From NCBI RefSeq assembly GCF_006864425.1, contig NZ_QHLI01000011.1:1-55631 (forward strand): a DNA stretch of 55,631 nucleotides, read 5' to 3'. The DNA comes from Campylobacter troglodytis. GTDB lineage: Bacteria; Campylobacterota; Campylobacteria; Campylobacterales; Campylobacteraceae. Under the pieces are notes generated by a model. The model saw only the letters and a program-made list of their open reading frames with translations. It was not told the DNA's origin and searched no databases. Below, piece by piece: positions 7,357-16,326 of the stretch. The translations under genes were made by a program, and so were the position numbers. Numbering within the stretch: position 1 is the stretch's first letter; each line of letters opens with the position of its first letter.

Positions 7357-9103
7357 TTAGCCATTTAGAAATTCTTTGAAAAACTCCCTTGCCCATTGTG
7401 TGAATTTTTCGTTTTCTTTGATTATATCGCTTTTATTAAAGGATAAAAAATTTTCTTTATTTGCGAATTCTTTGTTATAAAAAATTTTAGATTCTTTGTA
7501 ATTTTTTTGTTTTTTGGCAAGTCCAGCGTCTGTATTTGATGAATTTAACTCACTTTCCAACACAAGCAAATTCCCAAAAGAATCCCTAATATGACTAAAT
7601 TCATTTTCATCATTAAAACCATATTGTTTTAGCGAGCCATTTTCCACAGCATTTTTTGGAACTATATGTTCTATAGTGTAAGAATAAGTCTTTTTGTCTC
7701 CTAATAAATTAACAAAGGCTGCAATATCCATATTATCACAACGATAACTTAGAAATAAATAGTGAAAATACTTGCCCCATTCATAATTTCCATCAGCTAT
7801 CTCTTTAAAAGCTTCGTTGAAAGTTTTCCATCCTCCATTTGTGCATTTATCACAAAGTGTTTTTAGATTTTTTCTAAATTCATCTTTACTTGTCGTATAT
7901 TGATAAAGTTTATACGCACTAGCATCATTAGACGAGCCAAAACCATACAACAAAATTTGAGCCTATGCGAGCAAGATAATACTCTCATCATCTAAACAAC
8001 CGCCCATTTCTAGTCTAATCAAACTTGAATAAAAATAAGGATCAAGCTTTAACACAAACAAAAGCTTGAATAATTCTTTATTTTTTATAGCCTTTTTCAT
8101 AATTAGCAAAAATGCCTCAAAAAATTCTTGTAAATCTTTTGAGTAATCATCAAGCCATTCTTTCAATTTTTGTGCTTTTATGTCGCCCTTAATCTTGCCC
8201 TTTAACAAGTCTTTAAGTTTTATATAAGATTCATCAGCACCATATCGATAATGCCCTATATTTGGCTCACTTAATGCGTGATAATTAAACACACGAGCTT
8301 CTAATTCTTTGCTAAAATCCTTATCACCAAGCGATGAAATTACTTCTTGTTTTCGCATTTGCGTTATGGTTTTAAAAATTACGCCAAATCTATCATTTAT
8401 TGCCGCATCAAGCACTCCACCACAATGCTTATTAGAATACAAAATCAGCAAAGCTTTCAATTTATCTAAAAGCAAAAGTGGCATACCTCTGTCATTAACG
8501 GTCTGAAACATTCTAATTGCTCTACCAGAATCTTTTTCTTCAAGCCACATTAAAATCATTTTGTCAAGCACATTTAAAAGCTCTTTGGCTCTATCGCTAT
8601 CTAAATTTTTCACAAGGCTTAAAATTTCTTTAAATACCTCATAAAGCCTTTTTTGCCCATCTGTTTTTATCTCTTGCTCTAATTTTGAGTTTAAACTTCC
8701 TGTTTTAGCTTGTTATAAAATTTTCTTAAAAAATTCTTGGTTGTCTTTAATCACTTGTAGGCGCAAATTATCATCATCCAAAAAATTATTGAGATTTCTA
8801 TTTGGGTCCTTTGTCTTGTAATTTAAGGCATAACGAAGCATAAAAAGCGTTGTCGCCCTTTGCTGTCCATCTATTATGTCATAAATTTGTGGATTATTTG
8901 GATTTTTAGCAACAACAATGGTTCCTAAAAAATGTCCCATTTCGTCTTTTTTAGCCTTGTAAGCTTCTTTTTCAGCTTTTTCAGCCTCTAGCAAATCCTC
9001 CCACAAATCATCTAAATTACGCCCTTGCCAAGCATAATCCCTTTGATAATTTGGTATTGAAAATACATTGTTGTTAAAAATCTCTAAAACTTTACTTTTG
9101 CAT
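7357..9103 (-). pseudogene. DUF262-DUF1524 (GmrSD-like, HNH) protein, broken
   Basis: One reading frame on the minus strand encodes a ~580-residue two-domain protein. The N-terminal DUF262 part has IPNYQRDYAWQGRNLDDLW and IYDIIDGQQRATTLFMLRYA. The C-terminal DUF1524 part has the HNH-type TIEHIVPKNAVENGSLKQYG and IRDSFGNLLVL. This is the architecture of type IV modification-dependent GmrSD nucleases. Three lesions are visible: an extra T (1-nt frameshift) after ATGCAAAAG at the start (9101-9103), an in-frame TAA at 8713-8715 and an in-frame TAG at 7963-7965. All parts between are in the same frame, so decay is recent, or the breaks are sequencing errors. It sits beside two IS relics and a small gene (9196-9529). 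Confidence 0.85.
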
Positions 9104-9195
9104 TTTAATCCCCTTTTTTAAATTTATCACATAATTCTACCCAAATTAAACTAAAAATTTTAATGACAAAAAATCATCAGCGCAATCAATCAAAA

Positions 9196-9529
9196 TTAAA
9201 ACCATATATTTTCATTAAAAAAATTCTCCAATTCCACCATTATTTCACCTACATTGTCTCTTTTTTTCTTTGAACTTTGAATTTCCAAGCTTAAACCGCT
9301 CGTCAATAATGAGTGCGTTATAATTTCTACTATGAAGCTCATCTAAAAAATAATCAAAAAGCATAAAGTGCCAAGGTTCTTGCCACTTTAAATCTTTAAA
9401 TTCCCTTCCTATCTCATCAAATTCAAACATATCTACGCCATACTTTTTGCGCAACTCATCGTTGAGCTTGTTTCGCTCGTCATTATTTTTGCACTCTTTG
9501 CACGCCTTTACAAATTCTTTCAAAGTCAT
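9196..9529 (-). CDS. Small hypothetical protein upstream of the DUF262 gene, probable frameshift
   Basis: I do not recognise the family. ATG 9529 has AAAGGAC five bases upstream. The frame runs 94 residues to a stop at 9245 (MTLKEFVKACKECKNNDERN...), charged, soluble and probably helical, with a CKEC pair near residue 10. At an A7 run (about 9265) a one-base shift would replace the odd basic tail KRQCR by KKKRDNVGEIMVELENFFNE, ending at a TAA at 9196-9198, which looks more like natural protein. So the gene is either frameshifted or slippage-variable. It is on the same strand as, and 93 bp before, the broken DUF262-DUF1524 gene and may have belonged with it. Confidence 0.55.
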
Positions 9530-9904
9530 TTTTGTCCTTTCTTTAAGATGAAATTCACGGATTTTTTTCAATTCCGTGAATTTTTTGGGTTTTTGAATTT
9601 TTTTGAAAAAAATTCGCCCCACTCTTTTTTAATACCCACCACACTCAATGGTTTGCAAGCTTTGCGAAGCAAAACCCCTTAGCAAGTGAGTAGGCTTTTG
9701 GATTTTGCCTTGCCTAACGGCTCACAATGACGAAATTTAGTGAATCTTTTTGTGAAAATGATGAAAAATTCACGCAAAAAATTTGCAAATCAACAATTTT
9801 TGTGAATTTTTTGAAATAAAAATAAATTAAGATAAGTGTTACGAGATGGTTTTAGCTAGTTATTTTTTTCTTTCGTTTTTCAAATTAAAGCTCATAAAAT
9901 CAGC
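9530..9904. repeat. Gene-free stretch with AAATTCACGGA palindrome
   Basis: No gene is visible between mnmE and the small gene at 9196-9529. It contains an 11-bp inverted repeat, AAATTCACGGA (9551-9561) with TCCGTGAATTT (9573-9583), followed by a T-run, which could terminate plus-strand transcripts or be one of the AAATTCACG palindromes scattered in this window. A degenerate hairpin-element piece lies near 9650-9672 and a TCACAATGACG word near 9712. The mnmE operon may end here. Confidence 0.4.
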
Positions 9905-11365
9905 CTATTTCCCAAGGCAAAAATTACCAAACATTTCATCTAAAATTTCATCTCTATCAAAGCTATGTGTCCATTTTTCAATTTCTTTTATGGCTTCATT
10001 GCACTCAAAGGCAAAGAGTTCTAGGGTGCTTTCGTTTAAAAGCTCGCTTGCCCTTTGCATCATTTCACTTGCTCTCTCGCAAGAGTTGATTAAGGCTAAA
10101 TTTGTGATGATAAAGCCCTCGCTATCAAGGCTGTTTAAATGGCTTTCAATGGCGATTTTTAAAGGGCTTATGTCATTTTTAGCAGATATTTTTATGAATT
10201 TAATATCTTGTAAAGCCTTAAATTTGCTAAATAAATTAAATTCTTTTGTGTGATTTTCACTTGACAAAGATCTTTTTTGCTTGGCAAATTTGCTGAATAA
10301 ATCAGTTTCTCTAACGAAATTTTCACTTGATAATTTTGCATTTTGCAAGAAAAACTCAGACTTTAAATCCATTTTATTTAGCACAAAAAAGATTTTTTTA
10401 TCGCAACTTTCAAGCATTTTTAAAATGTGTTCATCCTCGCTATCAAGTGGGCGAGAGCTATCAAAAAGAGCCACTATGAAATCAGCTTCTGCGAGTGCTT
10501 GAAGGCTCAAATTCACGCCTATTTGCTCGATTTTATCCTCGCTAGCTCTAATGCCTGCTGTGTCGATGATTTTAACCAAATGAGTGCCTATTTTAAGGCT
10601 TTCCTCAACCCTATCCCTTGTGGTGCCCTCAATCTCGCTTACTATGGCTCGCTCAAAAGAGAGCAAAGCGTTTAAAAGCGAGCTTTTACCGACATTTGCC
10701 TTGCCTATGATGGCGATTTTAAAACCCTCCACAAGCCCCTTTTTGCTACGAGAAATTTGCACTATCTCACGCAAAATTCTCGCATTTTCCTTGTATAAGC
10801 CCCTCGTTTTTTCAAGCAAATCCACAGGCAAATCATCATCTGCATAATCTATGCTAGTTTCCACAAATGCCAAGGTTTTCACTAAATCCGTGCGGATTTT
10901 GTTTAAAAGCTCGCCGAATTTGCCTTGTAAATTTTGGGCTATGATTTTGGCGGCTTTTTGGGATTTTGCATTGATTAAATCATTTATGGCAAGGGCTTTG
11001 AGGGGGGACATTTTGCCATTTAGACAGGCTCTTTTGCTGAATTCTCCAGCCCTTGCAAGCCTTGCACCAAATTTGACACACGCTTCTAGCAGGGTTTGAG
11101 CTAGCACAAAGCCTCCGTGGAGTTGAAATTCCACTATATCCTCTCCAGTAAAGCTGTGAGGTGCCTTAAAATAAAGCACTATGGCTTCGTCTATAAACTC
11201 GTTTTTTTCATCAAAAATTTCACATAAATGAGCGTAGCGGGGTTTTAATTTATTTTTTTTTGTAAGTTTCAAAGCGATTTTAAGTGCCGCCTCGCCGCTC
11301 AAACGCACTATGGCGATACTCCCCGCCCCGTAAGCTGTGGCGATGGCAACTATGCTTTCATTCAT
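9905..11365 (-). CDS. mnmE: tRNA uridine-5-carboxymethylaminomethyl modification GTPase MnmE
   Basis: MnmE with MnmG modifies U34 of tRNAs using methylene-THF. This 486-residue protein has the N-terminal folate-binding domain ([24 protein letters not shown]), a helical domain and an embedded G domain: G1 GKANVGKS at 221-228, G3 DTAG at 268-271, G4 NKMD at 330-333. It ends in the catalytic CLGK motif. It is ~35 residues longer than usual because of a duplicated segment in the G domain (344-384; LSSEN...LFSKF occurs twice, 22 residues apart). Its start overlaps the end of jag by 8 bp, so it is translated as part of the rpmH-to-mnmE operon. The same order is known from C. jejuni. Confidence 0.97.
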   Translation of the reverse strand: MNESIVAIATAYGAGSIAIVRLSGEAALKIALKLTKKNKLKPRYAHLCEIFDEKNEFIDEAIVLYFKAPHSFTGEDIVEFQLHGGFVLAQTLLEACVKFGARLARAGEFSKRACLNGKMSPLKALAINDLINAKSQKAAKIIAQNLQGKFGELLNKIRTDLVKTLAFVETSIDYADDDLPVDLLEKTRGLYKENARILREIVQISRSKKGLVEGFKIAIIGKANVGKSSLLNALLSFERAIVSEIEGTTRDRVEESLKIGTHLVKIIDTAGIRASEDKIEQIGVNLSLQALAEADFIVALFDSSRPLDSEDEHILKMLESCDKKIFFVLNKMDLKSEFFLQNAKLSSENFVRETDLFSKFAKQKRSLSSENHTKEFNLFSKFKALQDIKFIKISAKNDISPLKIAIESHLNSLDSEGFIITNLALINSCERASEMMQRASELLNESTLELFAFECNEAIKEIEKWTHSFDRDEILDEMFGNFCLGK

Positions 11366-12230
11366 TTTTCTTTAAAAAATCATTTATGATGACTATCTTT
11401 TCCTCGCCGTTTTGCTTGATGCCTACATACTTGTTTGGAAAGCGTTCTCGCAGCTTTTCAAGGGCGAGTTTGACAAGCACGCCGTCAAGTGGCTTTGTCT
11501 GTGCCTTGCCCGTAGCCTCGACCCGCTCGATGATGCTTTGTAGGTAAAAGTCCATTGACTGCGATTGATTTTTTAAAAAATCAGCGATTTCAAGCCTTAT
11601 TAACAGCTTGTAGCGAGAGTTTATCCAGTTGTGAAGCAAGTAAGATAGGGCTTTGTAGCGGTATGCTTCCTTGCCTATGAGCAACGCTGCGTCCTCGCCT
11701 TCAAGCTTTATGTAAATGCTGTCCTTGTCATAAACATTAAGTTCTGTAAGCTCAACCCCAAATTCACCAGCTCTTAACAAGCTTTCAAGCTTCATTCTTA
11801 TCTCATCAACATAAAGCTTGGGATCAGCACCGCTTTCCTTGTGAAAGGAGTTGAAAATCTCATCATTTTTCACTGTGTATTTTGGCTTTGTTAAAATAGG
11901 CTTTTCGCTTGGCTTTGTGGCTAGATCAGCCTTATCTTCTAAATTTGATTCCTTGTTTAAATTCAACTCCTCTTTTTTAGCCAAATTTAGCTCTTCTTTT
12001 TTAAAAAAATTTGGCTTTTTTTCAAATTTAGACCTTTGTGTTTGGGCTTTTTTGTCAAATTTAGGCTTTTTCTTGCTCTTTGCTTCTATGATGACATTTT
12101 TTGCAAAAAGTCCAAAAAGCCCCTTTTTATCTTGCTGAATTATCTCATACTCCACATCCACAACAGAACAGCCAAGCTGAGATGCTGCTAGAAGCAAGGC
12201 TTGTTCTAAATTTTTAGCTTCTATTTTCAT
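11358..12230 (-). CDS. jag: Jag / KhpB RNA-binding protein
   Basis: A 290-residue SpoIIIJ-associated (Jag/KhpB) protein. The N-terminal Jag_N domain (about 1-52, [21 protein letters not shown]) ends with the [12 protein letters not shown] signature. A charged, repetitive linker follows (about 55-115, EELNL repeated). The C-terminal half has a KH domain (~140-215) and an R3H domain with [17 protein letters not shown]. Such proteins bind RNA and influence cell-envelope growth. Start ATG 12230 lies inside the end of yidC (17-bp overlap), and its stop overlaps mnmE, so translation is probably coupled. The linker codes are rich in AAATTTAG/AAATTCAA words. Confidence 0.93.
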   Translation of the reverse strand: MKIEAKNLEQALLLAASQLGCSVVDVEYEIIQQDKKGLFGLFAKNVIIEAKSKKKPKFDKKAQTQRSKFEKKPNFFKKEELNLAKKEELNLNKESNLEDKADLATKPSEKPILTKPKYTVKNDEIFNSFHKESGADPKLYVDEIRMKLESLLRAGEFGVELTELNVYDKDSIYIKLEGEDAALLIGKEAYRYKALSYLLHNWINSRYKLLIRLEIADFLKNQSQSMDFYLQSIIERVEATGKAQTKPLDGVLVKLALEKLRERFPNKYVGIKQNGEEKIVIINDFLKKNE

Positions 12231-13845
12231 TCTTTTGTCCTTCTAGCTTTTTTTGATGATGCTCCTTGTCAAACATTTTATTAATCACCCACTGTTGAAT
12301 CAAAGAACACACATTATTCACACACCAATAAAGAGTAAGCCCAGCAGGAAACCACAAGAAAAAGAAGGTAAAAACGACGGGCAAAAACTTCATTATCCTA
12401 GCTTGCATAGGATCTTGTATAGCCATAGGAGTGATGATTTGTTGTAAAAACATAGTAGCACCCATTAAGATAGGAAGCACGTAATAAGGATCAAGCACAC
12501 TTAAATCCTCTATCCACAAGGCCCAAGGAGCACCTTTAAGCTCAACAGCATTAAGCAAGACCCTATAAATGGCAAAAAAGATGGGAATTTGCAAGAGTAT
12601 TGGCAAACAGCCTGAAAAGGGATTGGCACCGTGCTTTTTATAAAGTTCCATCATATGTATGTTAAGCTTTTGCGGATCACCCTTATACTTTTGACGAAGC
12701 TCTGTCATCTTTGGGGCTAGATCTTTTAGTTTATTCATGGAAATCATAGACTTATAAGTGAGGGGAAATAAAACAAGGCGAATTACCAAGGTAAGCACCA
12801 CAATAGCCCAGCCCCAGTTGCCAAGATAAGCAAAAAGCCAGTTTAAAAAGGCAAAAACAGGCTTTGCTATGAAGGTAAACCAGCCATACTCTATAACCCT
12901 TTCAAGTCTAGGATCTAGCTCTTTAAGCAAGCTATAATCCTTAGCCCCCACATAGCCACCTGCTTTAAAGGCATTGTTTGAGCTAGCATATATGACAGTA
13001 TCTCCCTTGGTATCCTTTGTGATAAGAGTTTGTAGTGGGGTGTCAAAGTTATAAAAAAAGGCAGCATAGTATCTATCAAAACTAGACATCAAAGAGGCGA
13101 ATATTTCGGTATTTTGCCCCACATCCCCATCTTCGAAGGTATGAACTGTGTCTTTATTATCTAAGATCAAGCCTCCATGAACTGTGTAGCTATCAACAGC
13201 CACGCTTGGACGAGAACCAGCAGAGATAAAATACCTAGCATCCTTACTGAGTTTTACCTCCACCTCATAATTGCCCTTGCTGTGAAAGCTTATGATCTTA
13301 TGCACTGTTAAATCGCCTAAATTTTGACTAAGACTTACAGTAGCTGATGAGTTTTCATTTAAGTTTAACTCGCTTTTATCGCTTAGATAATTTACGCTAA
13401 AAGCCTTTTGATTAAGACTGTTATCTGCAAAGCGAAGTTCAAGTGGGAGGGGCTTGTTGTCTTCATTTTTAATAAGTTCTAGGTTATTTCCTTGCTCATC
13501 TTTGAATTTAGGATCCTTTAATACAAAGCTTGCTATGCGTCCTAAATGATCAAGCTTTGCGGCAAAATGCTCACTTTGAATGTCGACTATGTATTTTGCT
13601 TGATTTGAGCTTTGAATGATGGGTGTTTCGCTACTTTGAGTGATGGGGGCTTGATTTAAAGCCTCTGTGCTAGCTAGGTTTTTAGTTGGTGGCTCGGTTT
13701 GAGTGCTTGCGTTGTTACTTGAATTTTGATCCTTTGAGAGAGTAGGAGAGATAAAAAATTCGCTATATGCTATGAAGAATAAAAAAGATAGCACCACAGC
13801 TAAGAATACCCTTTTTTGTTGTCCTGAATTTGTTTGATTAATCAC
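12214..13845 (-). CDS. yidC: Membrane protein insertase YidC
   Basis: A 543-residue YidC of the Gram-negative type. The first hydrophobic helix is at residues ~11-30 (RVFLAVVLSFLFFIAYSEFF), followed by a Ser/Thr/Asn/Gln-rich tether (35-85), the large periplasmic beta-sandwich domain, and the conserved C-terminal five-helix core. The core includes MNKLKDLAPKMTELRQKYKGD and GCLPILLQIPIFFAIYRVL. It inserts proteins into the inner membrane alone or with SecYEG. The start is GTG at 13845, overlapping the yidD stop by 8 bp. It sits in the classic rpmH-rnpA-yidD-yidC-jag-mnmE operon. Confidence 0.97.
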   Translation of the reverse strand: MINQTNSGQQKRVFLAVVLSFLFFIAYSEFFISPTLSKDQNSSNNASTQTEPPTKNLASTEALNQAPITQSSETPIIQSSNQAKYIVDIQSEHFAAKLDHLGRIASFVLKDPKFKDEQGNNLELIKNEDNKPLPLELRFADNSLNQKAFSVNYLSDKSELNLNENSSATVSLSQNLGDLTVHKIISFHSKGNYEVEVKLSKDARYFISAGSRPSVAVDSYTVHGGLILDNKDTVHTFEDGDVGQNTEIFASLMSSFDRYYAAFFYNFDTPLQTLITKDTKGDTVIYASSNNAFKAGGYVGAKDYSLLKELDPRLERVIEYGWFTFIAKPVFAFLNWLFAYLGNWGWAIVVLTLVIRLVLFPLTYKSMISMNKLKDLAPKMTELRQKYKGDPQKLNIHMMELYKKHGANPFSGCLPILLQIPIFFAIYRVLLNAVELKGAPWALWIEDLSVLDPYYVLPILMGATMFLQQIITPMAIQDPMQARIMKFLPVVFTFFFLWFPAGLTLYWCVNNVCSLIQQWVINKMFDKEHHQKKLEGQKNENRS

Positions 13846-14173
13846 AACTGTCCTTTTTTAGTATTTTAAGCACATAAAATTCGTCTTTATTGCAAGGAAG
13901 ATATAAGAATTTAAGCTTTGAGTTTAATTTGGCTTGCAAGGGCTTTAAGCTTTTTTTGTGTATCTTAGGATAGTCAAATCCTCCCTCAAAATAAGCATTG
14001 CATCTTAGTATCCTAAAAAAACTCTTATAAAAGGCTACAAGGGGTGGAAGTTTTTCAAAGCTTTGATAGGCATAAGAGGAGCAACTTGGATAATACCTAC
14101 AACACCTTGGCTTTAAAATAGATAAAAAGCGTTTATAAAAGTAAATTGATCTTAAAGCAGCTATTTTAAACAT
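13838..14173 (-). CDS. yidD: Membrane protein insertion efficiency factor YidD
   Basis: A 111-residue YidD (DUF37) protein with the hallmark SILKPRCCRYYPSCSSYAYQSFEK and ILRCNAYFEGGFDYP, matching the family's cysteine-rich core 'CR..PSCS.YA...........G......R...C.P...GG.D..P'. The N-terminal amphipathic helix attaches it to the inner membrane, where it assists YidC-dependent insertion. The C-terminal ~35 residues are longer than in many homologues. ATG 14173 lies inside the end of rnpA (13-bp overlap), and its stop overlaps yidC. Confidence 0.95.
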   Translation of the reverse strand: MFKIAALRSIYFYKRFLSILKPRCCRYYPSCSSYAYQSFEKLPPLVAFYKSFFRILRCNAYFEGGFDYPKIHKKSLKPLQAKLNSKLKFLYLPCNKDEFYVLKILKKDSCD

Positions 14174-14487
14174 TCTAAACTCTTAAATCCCCATTCTAAA
14201 TTCTTTTTAAGTCTCAAAAAAGAAAGGCTTAAAAGCTCTTGCTTGGCTACAAGTATGTATTTGCCCTCTTTAAGTCTGGTTTGCATTGTAAAAAACACAG
14301 CCCTTAAAAGCCTTTTTGCTCTATTTCTAGCCACTGCCTTTCCTACTTTTTTACTTGCTATGAAGGCTATCTTGCATTCATCACTTTTTTGATAAAAGAT
14401 AACCCCAGCCTCGCAATGCCACCTCTTAGCCTCCTTATAAAGCTTTGAAAATTCCTTGCTATCTCTGAGTTTGTCAAATTTTCTCAC
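14161..14487 (-). CDS. rnpA: Ribonuclease P protein component
   Basis: A 108-residue RNase P protein subunit, which helps the M1 RNA cut 5' leaders from pre-tRNA. The signature is [21 protein letters not shown] at about residues 43-63, matching the family 'v.kKvG.AV.RNr.kR..R' motif that binds the RNA. The start is GTG at 14487, which overlaps the TGA of rpmH (GTGA). The upstream reading frame in rpmH supports this start. The gene lies second in the rpmH operon and overlaps yidD at its end. Confidence 0.96.
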   Translation of the reverse strand: MRKFDKLRDSKEFSKLYKEAKRWHCEAGVIFYQKSDECKIAFIASKKVGKAVARNRAKRLLRAVFFTMQTRLKEGKYILVAKQELLSLSFLRLKKNLEWGFKSLECLK

Positions 14488-14618
14488 CCTGCAAGTCTTT
14501 TTCGCCCCTTAGCCCTTCTTGCATTGATAATCTTGCGACCGTTCTTGCTCCTCATACGAACACGAAAGCCGTGAGTTCGCTTTTTAGGAGTCTTATGTGG
14601 CTGATAAGTTCTTTTCAT
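14484..14618 (-). CDS. rpmH: 50S ribosomal protein L34
   Basis: A 44-residue L34, complete and unmistakable: [18 protein letters not shown] at the start and a basic tail with [13 protein letters not shown] before TGA. ATG 14618 is preceded by AAGGAAGTAGT. It is the first gene of the rpmH-rnpA-yidD-yidC-jag-mnmE series on the minus strand, and its TGA overlaps the rnpA GTG by 4 bases. Confidence 0.98.
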   Translation of the reverse strand: MKRTYQPHKTPKKRTHGFRVRMRSKNGRKIINARRAKGRKRLAG

Positions 14619-14783
14619 ACTACTTCCTTTTAAATAAAATAAGGCTTTTCAAGGTTAAAATTCAAAAATGTCCAAAAAATTCTTTGTCAAAAACAAAATT
14701 TTAAGCAAAAAAGCCAAAACAAAATTGCTATTTTATCCAAAACTTGCTTAATTTGCTTTTAACTTTATGAAATATTTTTATGA

Positions 14784-14789
14784 TATAAT
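14784..14789 (+). promoter_or_regulatory. -10 box (TATAAT) for the GNAT gene
   Basis: TATAAT in the context TTTTTATGATATAAT, with TG-like and T-rich sequence just upstream and no obvious -35, as is usual for Campylobacter sigma-70 promoters. It lies 20 bp before the ATG at 14810, leaving room for AAAAAGGAAG as ribosome-binding site. Confidence 0.6.
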
Positions 14790-14809
14790 CCTTTTCAAAA
14801 AGGAAGCCT

Positions 14810-15292
14810 ATGTCAAAACTCATCATAAAAGAAGCAAAAAAGGAAGATTTAAAGGATATTTTAGCCCTAGTTCGTGAATTGGCCGAGTATGAAGAGCTCT
14901 TAGATATTTTAAAATGTGATGAAGAGGATTATGCAAAAGCCTTGTTTGAAAAAAACTATGCTAAAGCCTTGGTTTTAGAGTATGAAAATGAAATGATAGG
15001 CTATGTTATCTACTTTTACACCTTTTCAAGCTTTTTAGGACAGGGCGGCTTGTGGCTTGAGGATTTATATCTTAGACCTCAGTTTCGCAAAAGAGGCTTT
15101 GGGATGGAGGTATTTAAATTCTTAGCTAAACTGTGCGAAAAAGAGGACTTAAAGCGTTTGGAGTGGGTTTGCTTGCATGAAAATTTCTGTGGGCTTAGTT
15201 TTTATAAAAAATTAAAAGCCACAAATTTAAACGACAAGTGGGTTTTATATAGATTAAGTGGCAAAGAGCTTGAAAATTTGGAAAAATTATGA
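14810..15292 (+). CDS. GNAT family N-acetyltransferase
   Basis: A 160-residue GCN5-related acetyltransferase. IKEAKKEDLKDILALVRELAEYE is the N-terminal strand-helix. YVIYFYTFSSFLGQGGLWLEDLYLRPQFRKRGFG carries motif A with the acetyl-CoA pyrophosphate loop (RKRGFG in place of Q/RxxGxG), and WVCLHENFCGLSFYKKLKAT is motif B. The similarity to diamine acetyltransferases is notable, but the acceptor is unknown. Its TGA overlaps the ATG of the next gene (ATGA), so the two are co-translated. The same pair is next to rpmH in C. jejuni. Confidence 0.88.
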   Translation: MSKLIIKEAKKEDLKDILALVRELAEYEELLDILKCDEEDYAKALFEKNYAKALVLEYENEMIGYVIYFYTFSSFLGQGGLWLEDLYLRPQFRKRGFGMEVFKFLAKLCEKEDLKRLEWVCLHENFCGLSFYKKLKATNLNDKWVLYRLSGKELENLEKL

Positions 15293-15915
15293 GCTATAAT
15301 TTAAACAAGATACGAAATTTGCATTATCTAAAAAGCTTTGGTTATGAATTTGTAAGCAAAGAGCTAGATTACAAAGATCAAGAGGGTGATTTTGAAAGGC
15401 TAAAAGATAGGGTTAGTAACTGTCAGCTTTGCTTTTTATCAAAAAAACGTTGCAAAAGCCTAATAGAGCCTCATTTAAAGCCAGCAAGGCTAATGATCTT
15501 AGATAGCTTTGCTGAAAAAAACGAGGATAAAAGTGGAAAATTACTTGCTTCGCACAAGGGCAAAAAGCTCTTGTTTTTGCTTAAAGAGGTGCTAAATTTA
15601 AGCCAAGATGAGATCTTTATAAGCTATGTGTATAAGTGTTTTAGTGCAGGTAAGAATGATGCTTTTGCCCTTTCATCTTGTTTGCCTTATTTTTGGAGTG
15701 AATTTAAGCTACTAAGGCCAAAGGTCTTGCTTGTCTTAGGCGAGGATAGCTTTGTGAATTTGGGCTTTGATGATTTTAAGAGACTAAGAGGTGAGGTATT
15801 TAGCCATCTTAAATCCTGGGTGCTTCCTAGCTTTAGCCTTGAATTTATAATCAAAAATCCAAGCTTTGAGCAAGAGTTCATAAAGGATTTAAACAAGATT
15901 AAAGCACTTTTATGA
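15289..15915 (+). CDS. Uracil-DNA glycosylase superfamily protein, divergent motifs
   Basis: A 208-residue protein similar to type 4 (Fe-S) uracil-DNA glycosylases. The cysteines that would hold a 4Fe-4S cluster look present (NCQLCFLSKKRC near 45-56, YKCF and SSCLPYF), and LRPKVLLVLGEDSF is the family's 'lkP..iv.LG..A' strand. However, the motif-A region, usually GExPG.xED..G, reads DSFAEKNEDKSGKLL, so the canonical active-site loop is lost. It may bind DNA without glycosylase activity or use another chemistry. The start overlaps the GNAT stop by 4 bp. The order matches C. jejuni. Confidence 0.75.
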   Translation: MSYNLNKIRNLHYLKSFGYEFVSKELDYKDQEGDFERLKDRVSNCQLCFLSKKRCKSLIEPHLKPARLMILDSFAEKNEDKSGKLLASHKGKKLLFLLKEVLNLSQDEIFISYVYKCFSAGKNDAFALSSCLPYFWSEFKLLRPKVLLVLGEDSFVNLGFDDFKRLRGEVFSHLKSWVLPSFSLEFIIKNPSFEQEFIKDLNKIKALL

Positions 15916-16326
15916 GATAATTTAAATTTCAAGCTTTTTTGTGGTGCTTAAATTCAAGCTTATTTAAATCAAGCATTTAGCAAGGGTGTTTATAATTTAG
16001 GCTTTATTTAAAGTTCTTTTAATGCTTGTTTGTTAGACAGTTTTAGCTTTGAAATTTGTACTTTTAAAAAAGAAAAAGATTATTTTAAGGCTTTTTTATA
16101 AAACATTGTTGATTTGATAACGAGGTTTGTCTTTTGTCAAAACAACTTTATTTCAAAAAGCCTTGATGTGAGCTAGGATCTTGTAAGTCTAAATAAGCTT
16201 TTAATCCTTGCAAGCTTTAAAAGCAAGTGAAGCGGCTTTTAGGCTTAAAAACTTGGTTTTGCAACGCAGTTTAGACGCCTTGTTGGCTACAAAAAACAAG
16301 CTCATTTTAAAATTTAAGGTAAGTTT
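15916..16326. other. Gene-free stretch before the lipoprotein gene
   Basis: About 410 bp without a credible gene on either strand. It contains several TTAAATTCAAGC words at its left end and AT-rich sequence that could hold the promoter of the downstream lipoprotein gene, but I see no clear -10 or terminator. Confidence 0.4.
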
